Shown: positions 45,290 through 55,419 of the stretch, piece by piece
Numbering within the stretch: position 1 is the first letter of the stretch
How the letters are laid out: each line of letters begins with the position of its first letter
Source of the DNA: Aralia elata
Taxonomy: Eukaryota; Streptophyta; Magnoliopsida; Apiales; Araliaceae
DNA: 64,000 nt
NCBI GenBank assembly: GCA_034770075.1
Contig: JAVJAP010000134.1
Coordinates: 62,001 to 126,000, forward strand
Reading direction: 5' to 3'
Notes under the pieces: generated by a model
Told to the model about the DNA's origin: nothing
The model's database searches: none
What the model saw: only the letters and a program-made list of their open reading frames with translations
Translations under genes and position numbers: made by a program

Positions 45290-47089
45290 GATTTTGTAAT
45301 GTCCGGGAATTTTTAATCATTGTAGTGATTTATTTTATTATATGAAATGCATTTTAGTAATGAATTTAATTGGACCCATGTACGTATTATTAATTTATTA
45401 TCTAAATATATGGTCCAATAATTTTCTCGCATTAAAAGGGCTCACTAATAGGTTGAATAAATTAATGAGTCAACCTTAACAATTGATTGACAAGAAATTA
45501 GGAAAATTAATAAATAATTCTACTATTATCGGATTTAAATAATTTGCCATGAGGAATTATTGTGGAAATAAGTATCATAACTAATTATTAAGATTAAATT
45601 AGTAATTTAATATTAGAAGCATAATGTTATTTTAATTGGGTCATATCTCTTTAATTAAGTTGACCCAATATCAAGTGGGCCGAAACCAATGTCATTTTTA
45701 TTTCCTTCTTGGGCCCCTTTTTGATTGAGCTCATTCCCTCCTTACCAGACGGGTTATAACTTTAGCAAGCGGGTCGGTCCAATCTATTTGGGGGAAACCA
45801 GGAGGAGTTGGGGATTAACCGAGCAAAACCTTTTCATATCAGATAATCGAACTAAATCGAAACCCCAAACCAACGTAACAGAGCAAGAAGGGGAATCCAG
45901 ACCAAACCCTCAACCCAGATAGAAACGGGAAAAGGAATAGGGAACCTAGCAACCCAAGCTGTCAATCAATCAACCACACCGGCATGAGGCGACCGGCGGC
46001 GTAGGCTAGAAACCCAGCGGCAACCAGCGGACAAACGAGCGAAGGCGTCAACAACCAAGCGCTCGACGATCGGACCAACGGGCTTGAAATAATCAGCGAT
46101 TTGATCGATGGGAAGGCGCCGCTCGAAGATGTGACGGTCTAGCTGGGCTCGGATGGGCGGTGTAGACACCGACTGTTACCTCCCTCCTACCGTTGGTCAT
46201 TGACTTGAGCGATTTAGGTAATATCCAGTCTATTGGGTAAAAGATTTACTACAAATTGAAATCCCCAAAACCTTAGCCAGCTACTGTTATTTGAGGGTTC
46301 CAAATTAGGGGGGGGGGGAAATTACAGTAAGAAGAGAAAACGAGAGGAGTTGGCCGTGAATGTCCGCCGAGTTCATTAGTTACTTTGGGAGAAGAAGGAA
46401 GATAGCCCACCGGACGGCCTTAAGGTATAACCCAACTGCCGTGTAATCGCGTTTGGACTGTACCTCTCTTTCTTTTTCTTTTCTGTTATTGGTTTGTGTC
46501 TGTGAAGTTGCCGATTTGGGTTGGCTTATAATACTGTATGTAGATTATGGTTGTTCTGTATTGGGAATACCTTGTTTCTTTGTATTGGGTTAATTATTTC
46601 CCTGTATTAGATTGCTTTGTGCATTTGGGTTGTGTTAAAATCTGGTGCAAGAGAACCCCAAGAGGTTCGGCAACATGATTGTGGTATCATAAACTGGCCA
46701 AGGTTAAGGCTTAGAATGCTCAGTATATGTTCGATTTAATGCCTAAACCAGAATTTGTTTTCTTTTTCTATGTTAACTGTCTGCCAACAATATGATTTAT
46801 AAAACCCAACATTGGTTTCTGGTGATGCGACAGTGTATGGCTGGCCACAGACCTTAGAAGAGGTGTTCATGTTGTATTAAGCTTGTGCTAAGAACCAAAG
46901 TTGGCTAAACTGTGTCCAGAAGCTATGTATAAAAATCGGATTTCTTTTTGCCAATAGGTTTGGTGTTGGGTGTGTTTTCTGCCGTTGGGTTCAAACTTTG
47001 GAAAACAGGGGAAGGATGCACATCATAAGGCAGTACTCTGCCCAATTTTCTTTGTAGCTGGGTAGTGAATTGTTAGGTAACACAATAAT

Positions 47090-48060
47090 AAAATAACTAC
47101 TTGCTATTTCAATAATAAATAGCAATTAAGATAATAAGTATCTAAATTACTATTTAGTTAATATTAGTAACTAAAATAATAATTACTTATTTCTTTTGTC
47201 AATATATAATAAGTGATGATAATGAATATTTACTTATTGTTTAATGAATACTAAATAAATAATTAAGCAGGAATAAAGTGATAAAATAATAATTTTTTAT
47301 TATTTATCACTAAAATTAAGAAATAATTAATTATTGTTATAGGTAAGGATAATACATATTTAATTAGTATTTATAATGATTAAATAAGAGTAAGGTTAAT
47401 TAAATAATTATTTTTTTTTTATAAATAATAAATAAAGATAATAAATATTTAATTATTATTTTAATTAAGTATAAATAAAGTGAATAATTTAATTATTTAT
47501 TATTTATCCTTTAATAATAAATAAAACTAATGAAATATTTGATTATTGTTTAACTACTAATCAAGTATGGATAAAACTAATAGATTAACTATTTATTATT
47601 TATCCTTAAATAATAAATAAAGCTAATAAATATTTGATTATTGCTTAATTACTATTAAATAATAATCAAGTATGAATTAAGTTAATCATTTGATTATTTG
47701 TCAATAAGTGATAAATAAAGATAACAAATATTCAATGAAATAAATTATTTATTATTTATCAATAAATAATAAACAAAGATAATAAATATTTAATTAATAT
47801 TAAATGATAATTAAGTACGAACAAGGTTAACAAATAATTATTTATTATTTATCGATAAATAATAAATAATGGTAATAAATATTTAATTATTATTTAATCT
47901 TAAATAATAATTAAGTATAAGTATAGTTAAAAAAAATATATATATTTACTTATTATTTAATATAATAAATATTTAATTGTTATTCAAATGATATTTGATA
48001 ATAATTAAGTATGACAAAAGGTAATGAGATAATTATTATCGTAATAAATAAGGATTGTTA
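47090..48060 (+). repeat. AT-rich degenerate tandem repeats in 5' LTR C
   Basis: About a kilobase of AATAATAAATAAAG, AATATTTAATTATT and ATTAAGTAT words recurring every 80-110 bases. Both LTRs carry it (57200-58150). I see no coding or RNA gene in it. Confidence 0.75.
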
Positions 48061-48714
48061 AACCATGTTCAGGGGCAGATAATGGTAATAAATCCGGGAA
48101 ACCAAAGAATAGGTAATCATGATTAGCTACCATCAAGTTAATAGCTAAAGATTATTAATTTCTGTTTAGCTAATGTTAATTAGTAATTAAATATAGATAG
48201 TGAATTTTACCTGTTGAGTAAAAGGTATAGTGAGAGGTGCCAATATACAACTGTTAATTGATAAATCGACTTTACCCAATGATAGGTCACTCGAGATCAA
48301 TTAATTAAAGCTAAAACTATATCTGTAGCTGAGCAAAGCAGGCAAGTTCCTAACCCTAAACTTCTTTCATTTTTGCAAGTTCTTCTCACTCAATTTTTGG
48401 CATTGAGCAAGCTTTTAAACCTTATGCATTGTTTTAATTCGTGCAAAAAGGTATATATTGTTGCAAGTTATTCTTTAAGCTTGAATCTTATTTCCGAGCA
48501 CGCTTTAAGTGGTCTAATTACTTTTAAAATTATTCCACATCTGTATATTTATTGACATTCGCACTCGTGCATTTGAAATTCGTATATTTAAATTCAGGAA
48601 TTTATAAACCATTCATGGTTAAGTCTGAACCCTTGTTCGGTCAGACAATTATGTGAAAATTTATAAAAGCTATCCAAACCAATCAATGGTAAGGATTCTT
48701 AGACTGTATGAACA

Positions 48715-48873
48715 CCCCTTTATTTATAGGGGAGTACCCCACGTACCGTATATAAGGTACAAATAGCAAAATTAAATGTTATGCATATACATAGGGTACG
48801 CGAGGCTGATCCCCTCAAGTACGTTATTCTGTAGCCAGTAACCAGAGGGTCAACCAGCTATTGACTCCTCTGG
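48715..48873 (+). other. Conserved hairpin region in 5' LTR C
   Basis: Four inverted repeats in 160 bases: CCCCT/AGGGG (48715-48732), GTACC/GGTAC (48743-48760), the CTGATCC hairpin with outer GTAC arms and inner GAGG/CCTC (48796-48822), and CCAGAGG-GTCA/TGAC-CCTCTGG (48842-48873). The 3' LTR has the same third hairpin at 58910-58936. Confidence 0.72.
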
Positions 48874-49373
48874 AAGTTATCGTTCAAAGTCTATTTGACT
48901 ATCAATTGTTCCAAAAGCATTTAATGTTCTTGCTTCTGATTATTCTATTGTTGAAATCCCTTTAATGTCCCTTCATCATGATATATCTTTATTGTTGCAC
49001 TTTAAACTTGCTGGGCAAACTCGTTGCTCATTCTTGCTATATCATGACTTCATTGCAGCTAAACCCGAGACGTCAGGGAAGAACAAAGGGAAAGAAAAGA
49101 TGAAATGATAGACTTCTCGTAGCAGACTTTAGATTCATGTGTTAGTTAATTACTGTTAATGTAATTTAAACCCTGATAGCTATTTAGGGTATGGATTGTG
49201 TAAATGTTTAAGGTTAATCGCATTCTGGGACTAGTAACACCTTGTAATGAACAACGTATGTTTATTTTATTCCGCATTTTAGATATCATATGTTGTTATA
49301 GGTGGATGTTTATGTTGGATCGTGATGACCGGATCCGGGTATTTGGAGACCCGAATTTGGGGGCGTCACAGGT

Positions 49374-49385
49374 TGGTATCAGAGC
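49374..49385 (+). other. Primer-binding site for initiator-Met tRNA, element C
   Basis: TGGTATCAGAGC three bases after the LTR end, the same spacing as in element A. Confidence 0.93.
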
Positions 49386-49603
49386 TGTAGGTTATAAACT
49401 TTAGGATCACGAAAACCTAGGATATAACCTTCATAGTAAACTCGTACCGAGTGTTAGGAGATAAATCGAGGAGATCTATCATATGTGGTTTTGATGAATT
49501 GGGGAATTCATCGAGTCGAGTAGTACCCAATGAAATATAACTTCATTTCTTCAATGAATATATTTTATTGTTGTACTAATGTTAGTTTTTGTGTGTTTGT
49601 AGG

Positions 49604-50431
49604 ATGGCTGCTATAGGGGAGACCAGTGGAGCCCGTGAGGAGGAGGTATTTATAGACATACCGGTAGTGGCGGAGCAGCTGGTGGGCTATGCTCCTATTG
49701 CCCCGGGATTGTTACAGGAGGAGTCCGAGCCGGAGGAGGACTACCATAGGGAGCTACCAGAGCCAGTAGTAGGTGGGGTGATGAGGTCCGGTAGTCAGGA
49801 CCCTGATACTGAGGAGGAGGATCCCGAGGCCGAGGGGGAGGAGCCACCTGCTGATATTGATGGCATGGGGTCCACTGCTGATGATATCATCGAGGGGTTG
49901 ACTGACAGAAATGAGGAGTTGGAGGCTCGGATTGCTCATTTGGAGGAGCAAAACCAGACCCATCAGTTTATGGAGGACCAGTACAGAGACTTAGCCTACC
50001 AGCTCGAGCATGACTTAGGGGTGGCTAAGGTACAGCTGCAGGGCTACGAGACCTCAGCACAGCAGGTCGGACCACTGCTACATCAGTTAGTGGCCCGAAA
50101 CGCTGAGTTGAGGGAGAGACTGGAGCAGAGGGATTTACAGATCGCCCACCTGAGGGCGAAACAGGAGGCTATGAGGTTCGAGGCTGGACTGGAGGTGGCT
50201 GCGAGGATACGCGTCAGGGAGGCCTGGGCCAGGGAGGCCAGGAGGGTTGATCAGCTAGAGGACCAGTTAGAGGTCAGATCTGTGAGGATAGAGACCCTAG
50301 GCCATGCCCTAGATGCAGCTTACAGGAGACCCCGGACCGAGGTAGGGGAGTCCAGTCGCTCTATTCGTCGCAGGGTCGGGGATGGAGCATTCTCTGGTCA
50401 GCAGGCTCGGATCCGTCGTGATGAGCAGTGA
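49604..50431 (+). CDS. ORF1 of chromovirus C: acidic coiled-coil protein before gag (275 aa)
   Basis: An intact 275-codon ORF. I chose ATG at 49604 over upstream in-frame non-ATG codons because it matches the start of ORF1 in element A and directly follows TTTGTAGG, a likely splice acceptor. Residues 1-30 share REEE..DI.VV.EQLV with A. Residues about 35-90 are acidic (DTEEEDPEAEGEEP). About 95-235 is Leu/Glu/Gln-rich with heptad spacing (LTDRNEELEARIAHLEEQ), then LVARNAELRERL and AWAREARRVDQLE, both shared with A. The C-terminal tail is basic (SIRRRVGDG, RIRRDEQ). No membrane segment, zinc site or protease. Its conservation in two elements whose DNA differs widely suggests protein-level selection; a role in particle assembly or RNA handling is only a guess. 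Confidence 0.85.
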   Translation: MAAIGETSGAREEEVFIDIPVVAEQLVGYAPIAPGLLQEESEPEEDYHRELPEPVVGGVMRSGSQDPDTEEEDPEAEGEEPPADIDGMGSTADDIIEGLTDRNEELEARIAHLEEQNQTHQFMEDQYRDLAYQLEHDLGVAKVQLQGYETSAQQVGPLLHQLVARNAELRERLEQRDLQIAHLRAKQEAMRFEAGLEVAARIRVREAWAREARRVDQLEDQLEVRSVRIETLGHALDAAYRRPRTEVGESSRSIRRRVGDGAFSGQQARIRRDEQ

Positions 50432-50817
50432 ATTGATGGAGCAGTTGATTTGTTTTTAGTACAGTCAGTCCCACTTTTGTTATATTAGGGACGTATGCAT
50501 ATTTGTATTGTGAAACATTTTATTTGCTTTCTTGTTGGGGTAGTAGTCAAACCCCAACTTTTGTTGCCTTAGAGGATGGGCAGTATCATTCCCCACTTTT
50601 TGTTTTAGGGGATGTTTGGTAGGACACAGTGGCGCATTTATAGCAGTATGCCACAGGTTTCGTCTTGTAACAAACGGTGGTATATGAATATAAATACAGA
50701 TGTTTCACTTAAATCAAATGTGTTGATAGATATTTTACCTTTGATTGCTTATTTTAATAACATGACGTGTAAAATGTAAATCTATAGGTAAAAGTCATCA
50801 GTTTCCTTATTCAAACC

Positions 50818-53800
50818 ATGCCGAGAGGAAGGCCACGTAACCAGCGAGTTGAGGAATCAGAAAGTGAGGTTGGAGACCAAACCAACCCCATGAGAATGTT
50901 TGCGGAAATGCTGGCAGAGGCCATGCAATCAAGACCGCCACCTGGAAGAACCCAAGCCGCAGCCGAGCCAGCGCATCATCTGGCAAACTTTAAAGATTTC
51001 AAATTGGTCGGACCACCTGAGTTCAAGGGAACTCTTAACCCAGTCGAAGCGCAGACCTGGATAGAAGAGATAGAGAAGGTCTTTGAGGTAGCAAGGGTGG
51101 CAGAGGAACAGAAAACAAGCTTTGCTACCTTCATGTTAAAAGGCGAGGCAAACTACTGGTGGAAGGCCAACAGAGGCCGAGTGGAAGAAGGCACTATCGC
51201 CTGGGATCGTTTTATGGAAATGTTCTTGGAAAATTACTTTCCAGAGAGCATGAAACAGGAGATGGAGATCAAGTTCCTGGAACTAAAACAAGGGAACATG
51301 TCTGTGGCTGAGTACGCAGCTAAGTTTAATGAGTTGGCACGGTTTGCAGCTCACCAAGTCAGCACCGAGGAAAGGAAAGCTCGTAGGTTTGAGCAAGGGT
51401 TGAAACCATGGTTATACCGTTCTGTGGCGGTATTGAAAATCAGAACATTTGCAGAATTGATGGAGAGGGCAATCATTGCAGAGGGTGGCAGTGAGGCTTT
51501 GGCCAAATACAACCAAGAGAAGAAGAAAGGACATGAGGGCCCGAAGGCAGGGAGCAGCGGGGGCATCAACCCCAATAAACGCAAATGGAGTGAGAGCCAA
51601 TCTTTCGGGAGCAATAAACCCGGAGGAAACCAGTCTGGAGGGGAGGCAAAGAAACCAGGCAGGTGCAATAATTGCGGCAAGAACCACACCGGGGAATGTA
51701 TGAAGGGAAAGAGTGTTTGTTACCGGTGTGGGCAACCGGGGCACATGGCTCCCCAATGTCAGAATAAGCCAAAGGGGGGATGTTTTTCATGTGGAGCACC
51801 CGACCACCAAATGAGGGATTGTCCGAAGAAGAAAAGCGACGCCGGGAGTGGCAACCGAAACAACAACAACAACAGTGGAAACAGCAACCGATTGAACTAC
51901 GGGCCACCATCCAGTCAAGCCAACAGGCCAACAGCCCGCACGTTCAACATGACTGTGCAGGATGCCATGGAATCCAAGGACGTGGTGTCAGGTATCATCC
52001 CAATCAATGATATAAATGCATATGTGCTATTTGATTCGGGTGCTACTTGCTCTTTTGTTTCCGAAGAATTTGCTAGACAATTAAATGTACCTTGTGAAAA
52101 GTTAGAACACCCTATGAACATAGAAGTAGCCAATAAGGAAATTATCCCCGTGGAATGCATTCATAGGAATTGTTGTGCTGAATTGCGAGGATTTAAGCTC
52201 AATGTGGATTTGATACCAATTCGACTGGGAGAGTTCGATGTAATCTTGGGAATGGATTGGCTATCAACCCACGGAGCAGTTATTGACTGTAAGAAGAAAT
52301 GTATACACCTAAAGACTTCTAATAAGTCGAAGGTGGTATTTTATGGCAGCAAATCACCAAAACCATCTTGTTGTCTTACTATGATGCAAACAAGGAAATT
52401 ACTGAAGAAAGGATGCGAGTGTTATTTGGCCCATGTGGTCGATACTCGTCAGGTCGGGGATGAGATGAGTCAAATACCAGTTGTGAGAGATTTCACCGAT
52501 GTCTTTCCCGATGAACTTCTGGGACTGCCGCCGGATAGGGAAACTGAGTTCGTTATCGATTTGGCACCGGGAACCGCACCAATATCGAAGCCGCCGTATC
52601 GAATGGCACCTGTAGAGATGAAGGAGTTGATGGTGCAACTGCAGGAGCTGTTAGATAAAGGTTATATCAGACCGAGCGTGTCCCCGTGGGGAGCGCCAGT
52701 TCTGTTTGTAAAGAAGAAAGATGGTTCTATGCGACTTTGTATCGACTACCGGGAGTTGAACAAAGTTACGATTAAGAATAGGTATCCGCTTCCTAGAATC
52801 GACGATCTGTTTGATCAACTTAAGGGAGCGAAATACTTTTCAAAAATCGACTTAAGAACAGGCTATCATCAGCTGAAGGTGAGGCAAGAAGATATCCCGA
52901 AGACTGCATTCAGAACTCGTTACGGGCACTTCGAGTTTCTGGTAATGTCTTTTGGATTGACAAATGCACCAGCAGCATTCATGGATATGATGAACAGAGT
53001 GTTCAAGCAGTACTTGGACAAGTTCGTAGTTGTATTCATCGATGACATTCTGGTGTATTCAGGGACGGAGGAGGAGCATGCTGAACATTTGAAGATTGTA
53101 TTAGAAGCTCTCAGGAAGGAGAAGTTGTATGCAAAGTTTTCTAAGTGTGAGTTTTGGTTGCAGAGAGTACAATTTCTGGGTCATGTCATAGACAAGAATG
53201 GTGTTTCGGTGGACCCAGCAAAAGTGGAAGCAGTTATCAACTGGGAACAGCCGAAGACGCCGACAGAGATCCGGAGTTTCTTGGGATTAGCGGGATACTA
53301 TCGAAGGTTCATACAGGATTTTTCCAAGATAGCATCGCCATTGACCAATCTCACCAGGAAAACAGTTAAGTTCGTTTGGTCGGAGAAATGTGAGGAAAGT
53401 TTTATGGAGCTGAAGAAGAGACTTAGTCAAGCACCAGTGTTGACCTTACCAGACAACACTGGGGGTTTCGTAGTGTATAGCGATGCGTCACACAAGGGTC
53501 TTGGTTGTGTGTTAATGCAGCACGGCAAGGTTGTTGCGTACGCATCACGTCAGCTGAAGGATTATGAGAAGGGTTATCCGACTCATGACTTGGAGTTAGC
53601 AGCTATAGTTTTTGCCTTGAAAATCTGGAGGCACTACCTATACGGTGAGAAGTGCGAGATATATACGGATCACAAAAGTCTGAAATATATCTTCACTCAA
53701 AAGGAGCTGAACATGAGACAACGCCGATGGTTAGAATTGATCAAGGACTACGACTGTGAAATTCTGTACCATCCGGGCAAAGCAAATGTAGTGGCTGATG

Positions 53801-54732
53801 CCCTAAGCAGGAAAGGCAAGGTGAAATTGATGCAGCTGACGGTTCAAGAGGAGTTGGTAAAGGACTTTGAACGTCTGGAACTGGAGGTTAGGTACCCAAT
53901 GGAGGCGGACAATAAATTGTTTACTGTAACGGCGGGTCCGACTCTACTGGATAAGATACAGGAGGCCCAGGAATTTGACGAAGAATGCATTGACATTAAG
54001 AAACAATTATCGGAGGGAAAAGCATCGAAGTATAAGGTTGACAGCACAGGATTGCTGAGATTCGAGGGAAGGATCTGGATACCCTACGTACCAGACTTAA
54101 GGGAAGAGATTTTGCAGGAAGCCCATAATACGAGATTTTCGGTACATCCAGGTAGCACCAAGATGTATCAAGATCTTCGTCAACATTATTGGTGGCCGCA
54201 TTTGAAAGGGGAAGTTGCAGAGTTCGTTAGCCGGTGTTTGACCTGTCAACGGATCAAGGCTGAGCACCAACGGCCGAGCGGATTGTTGCAACCCTTGGAG
54301 ATTCCAGAATGGAAGTGGGAGCACATTACTATGGATTTTGTGGTAGGACTCCCGACAACTCAAAAGGGTCTAGACGCCATCTGGGTGATCGTAGATCGGT
54401 TGACCAAGTCTGCCCATTTTCTACCGATCAAGATCAGGTACAAATTAGAACAGCTGGCGAAACTTTACGTGAAGGAAATAGTATCACGACATGGAGTGCC
54501 GGTATCTATCGTGTCTGACAGAGATCCGCGCTTCACGTCAAATTTTTGGAGAAGTCTACAGGAAAGACTGGGAACACAGTTAAGAATGAGTACGGCGTAT
54601 CACCCTCAGACTGATGGTCAGAGTGAGCGAACAATTCAGACTCTAGAGGATATGCTTCCGAGCAGTGGTGATGGACTTAAGTGGCAGCTGGGACGATCAT
54701 TTGCCACTGGTAGAGTTCGCCTACAACAATAG
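50818..54732 (+). pseudogene. gag-pol of chromovirus C, main open part (1304 codons)
   Basis: Starts at ATG 50818 (MPRGRPRNQ). Gag capsid domain about 80-240 (AQTWIEEIEKVF, FMLKGEANYWW, EYAAKFNELARF); three CCHC-type knuckles about 283-340 (CNNCGKNHTGEC, CYRCGQPGHMAPQC, CFSCGAPDHQMRDC); aspartic protease FDSGAT about 405; RT about 590-760 with KIDLRTGYHQ and the FIDD active site about 741; RNase H about 880-1000 (YSDASHKGLGC, THDLELAA, TDHKSLKY); integrase zinc site about 1105-1150 and catalytic core with MDFVVG (about 1171), SDRDPRF (about 1234) and HPQTDGQSERT (about 1260-1270). One single frame for gag and pol, as in other plant chromoviruses. A 1-base insertion at about 54658-54659 shifts the frame just after the integrase Glu; the rest continues in 54665-55372. 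Confidence 0.94.
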
Positions 54733-54853
54733 CTACCATGCTAGCATTGGTATGCCACCGTACGAAGCATTGTATGGAAGGAAGTGTCGAACACCGTTGT
54801 GTTGGGATGAAGTTGGTGAACGGAGATTGTTGGGACCAGAATTGGTACAATAA
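54665..54853 (+). pseudogene. Integrase segment of chromovirus C after the frameshift
   Basis: In the +1 frame relative to the upstream part: LSGSWDDHLPLVEFAYNNS, IGMPPYEALYGRKCRTPL, then GPELVQ and stop TAA at 54851-54853, where element A has a Gln codon. So this copy has a single C-to-T type nonsense change here. It is the end of the integrase core, not a separate gene. Confidence 0.92.
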
Positions 54854-55372
54854 ACCGTGGAAATTATTAAGGTAATAAGACAGCGGTTAGTAGCAGCTCA
54901 GGATCGCCAGAAGAAGTATGCCGACTTACATCGTCAGAAACGAGACTTTGAAGTTGGTAGCTTTGTGTTTCTGAAGGTATCTCCCTGGAAGGGGAAGATC
55001 CGTTTTGGAAAGAAGGGCAAATTGAGCCCTAGGTTCATAGGACCGTTCGAAATTTTGAGGCGGATCGGCGAAGTAGCGTATGAGGTAGCGTTACCTCCTG
55101 AACTTGAGCACATTCACAACGTGTTTCACGTATCAGTGTTGCGTCTGTATAAGCCAGACTACAAACATGTCATCTCCTATGAACCAATTCAAGTCGAAAA
55201 GGATTTATCATACGAGGAGGTTCCTGTTCAAATACTGGATAGGAAAGAGCAGAAGCTGAGGAATAAAATCATTCACTCGGTGAAAGTTCTTTGGGGAAAT
55301 CACGCGGTAGAAGAAGCTACGTGGGAACTCGAAGAAAAGATGAGAGCAAATTACCCCCAGTTATTCGAGTAA
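54854..55372 (+). pseudogene. Integrase C-terminus and chromodomain of chromovirus C
   Basis: Same frame as the preceding piece, after the TAA. It contains AAQDRQKKYADLHRQKRDFEVG, the GPF/Y-like KLSPRFIGPFEIL, LPPELEHIHNVFHVSVL, and a chromodomain (RNKIIHSVKVLWGNH, EATWELEEKMRANYP) at the C-terminus, ending at TAA/TAG-type stop at 55370-55372. The chromodomain is about 50 residues and close to that of A. It supports assignment to the Tekay/Del lineage. Confidence 0.92.
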
Positions 55373-55382
55373 CCTTAGATTG

Positions 55383-55419
55383 AAATTCCGAGGACGGAAT
55401 TTTTATAAGGGGGAGAGGA
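55383..55419 (+). promoter_or_regulatory. Polypurine tract and upstream hairpin of element C
   Basis: Stem AAATTCCG (55383-55390) and CGGAATTT (55395-55402) with loop AGGA, then AAGGGGGAGAGGA directly before the 3' LTR start at 55420. This is the purine primer for plus-strand synthesis. Confidence 0.85.

Larger units (their letters stand above)
45295..49370 (+). repeat. 5' LTR of chromovirus C (4076 bp)
   Basis: Unusually long. It includes a GC-rich patch (45920-46170) with an unproven 67-codon minus-strand ORF, a G-run (46309-46319), an AT-rich repeat field (47090-48060), GCAAGTT words (48342-48470), hairpins at 48715-48873 and the GCTCATTCTTGC...CATTGCAG module (49029-49058). A run TTATAATACTG near 46525 is a weak TATA candidate. 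Confidence 0.95.

Noticed and set aside
51351..51931. Several 112-121 codon minus-strand ORFs opposite gag of C
   Set aside because: They lie opposite a conserved plus-strand gag and zinc-knuckle frame and have no counterpart with conserved residues in element A.
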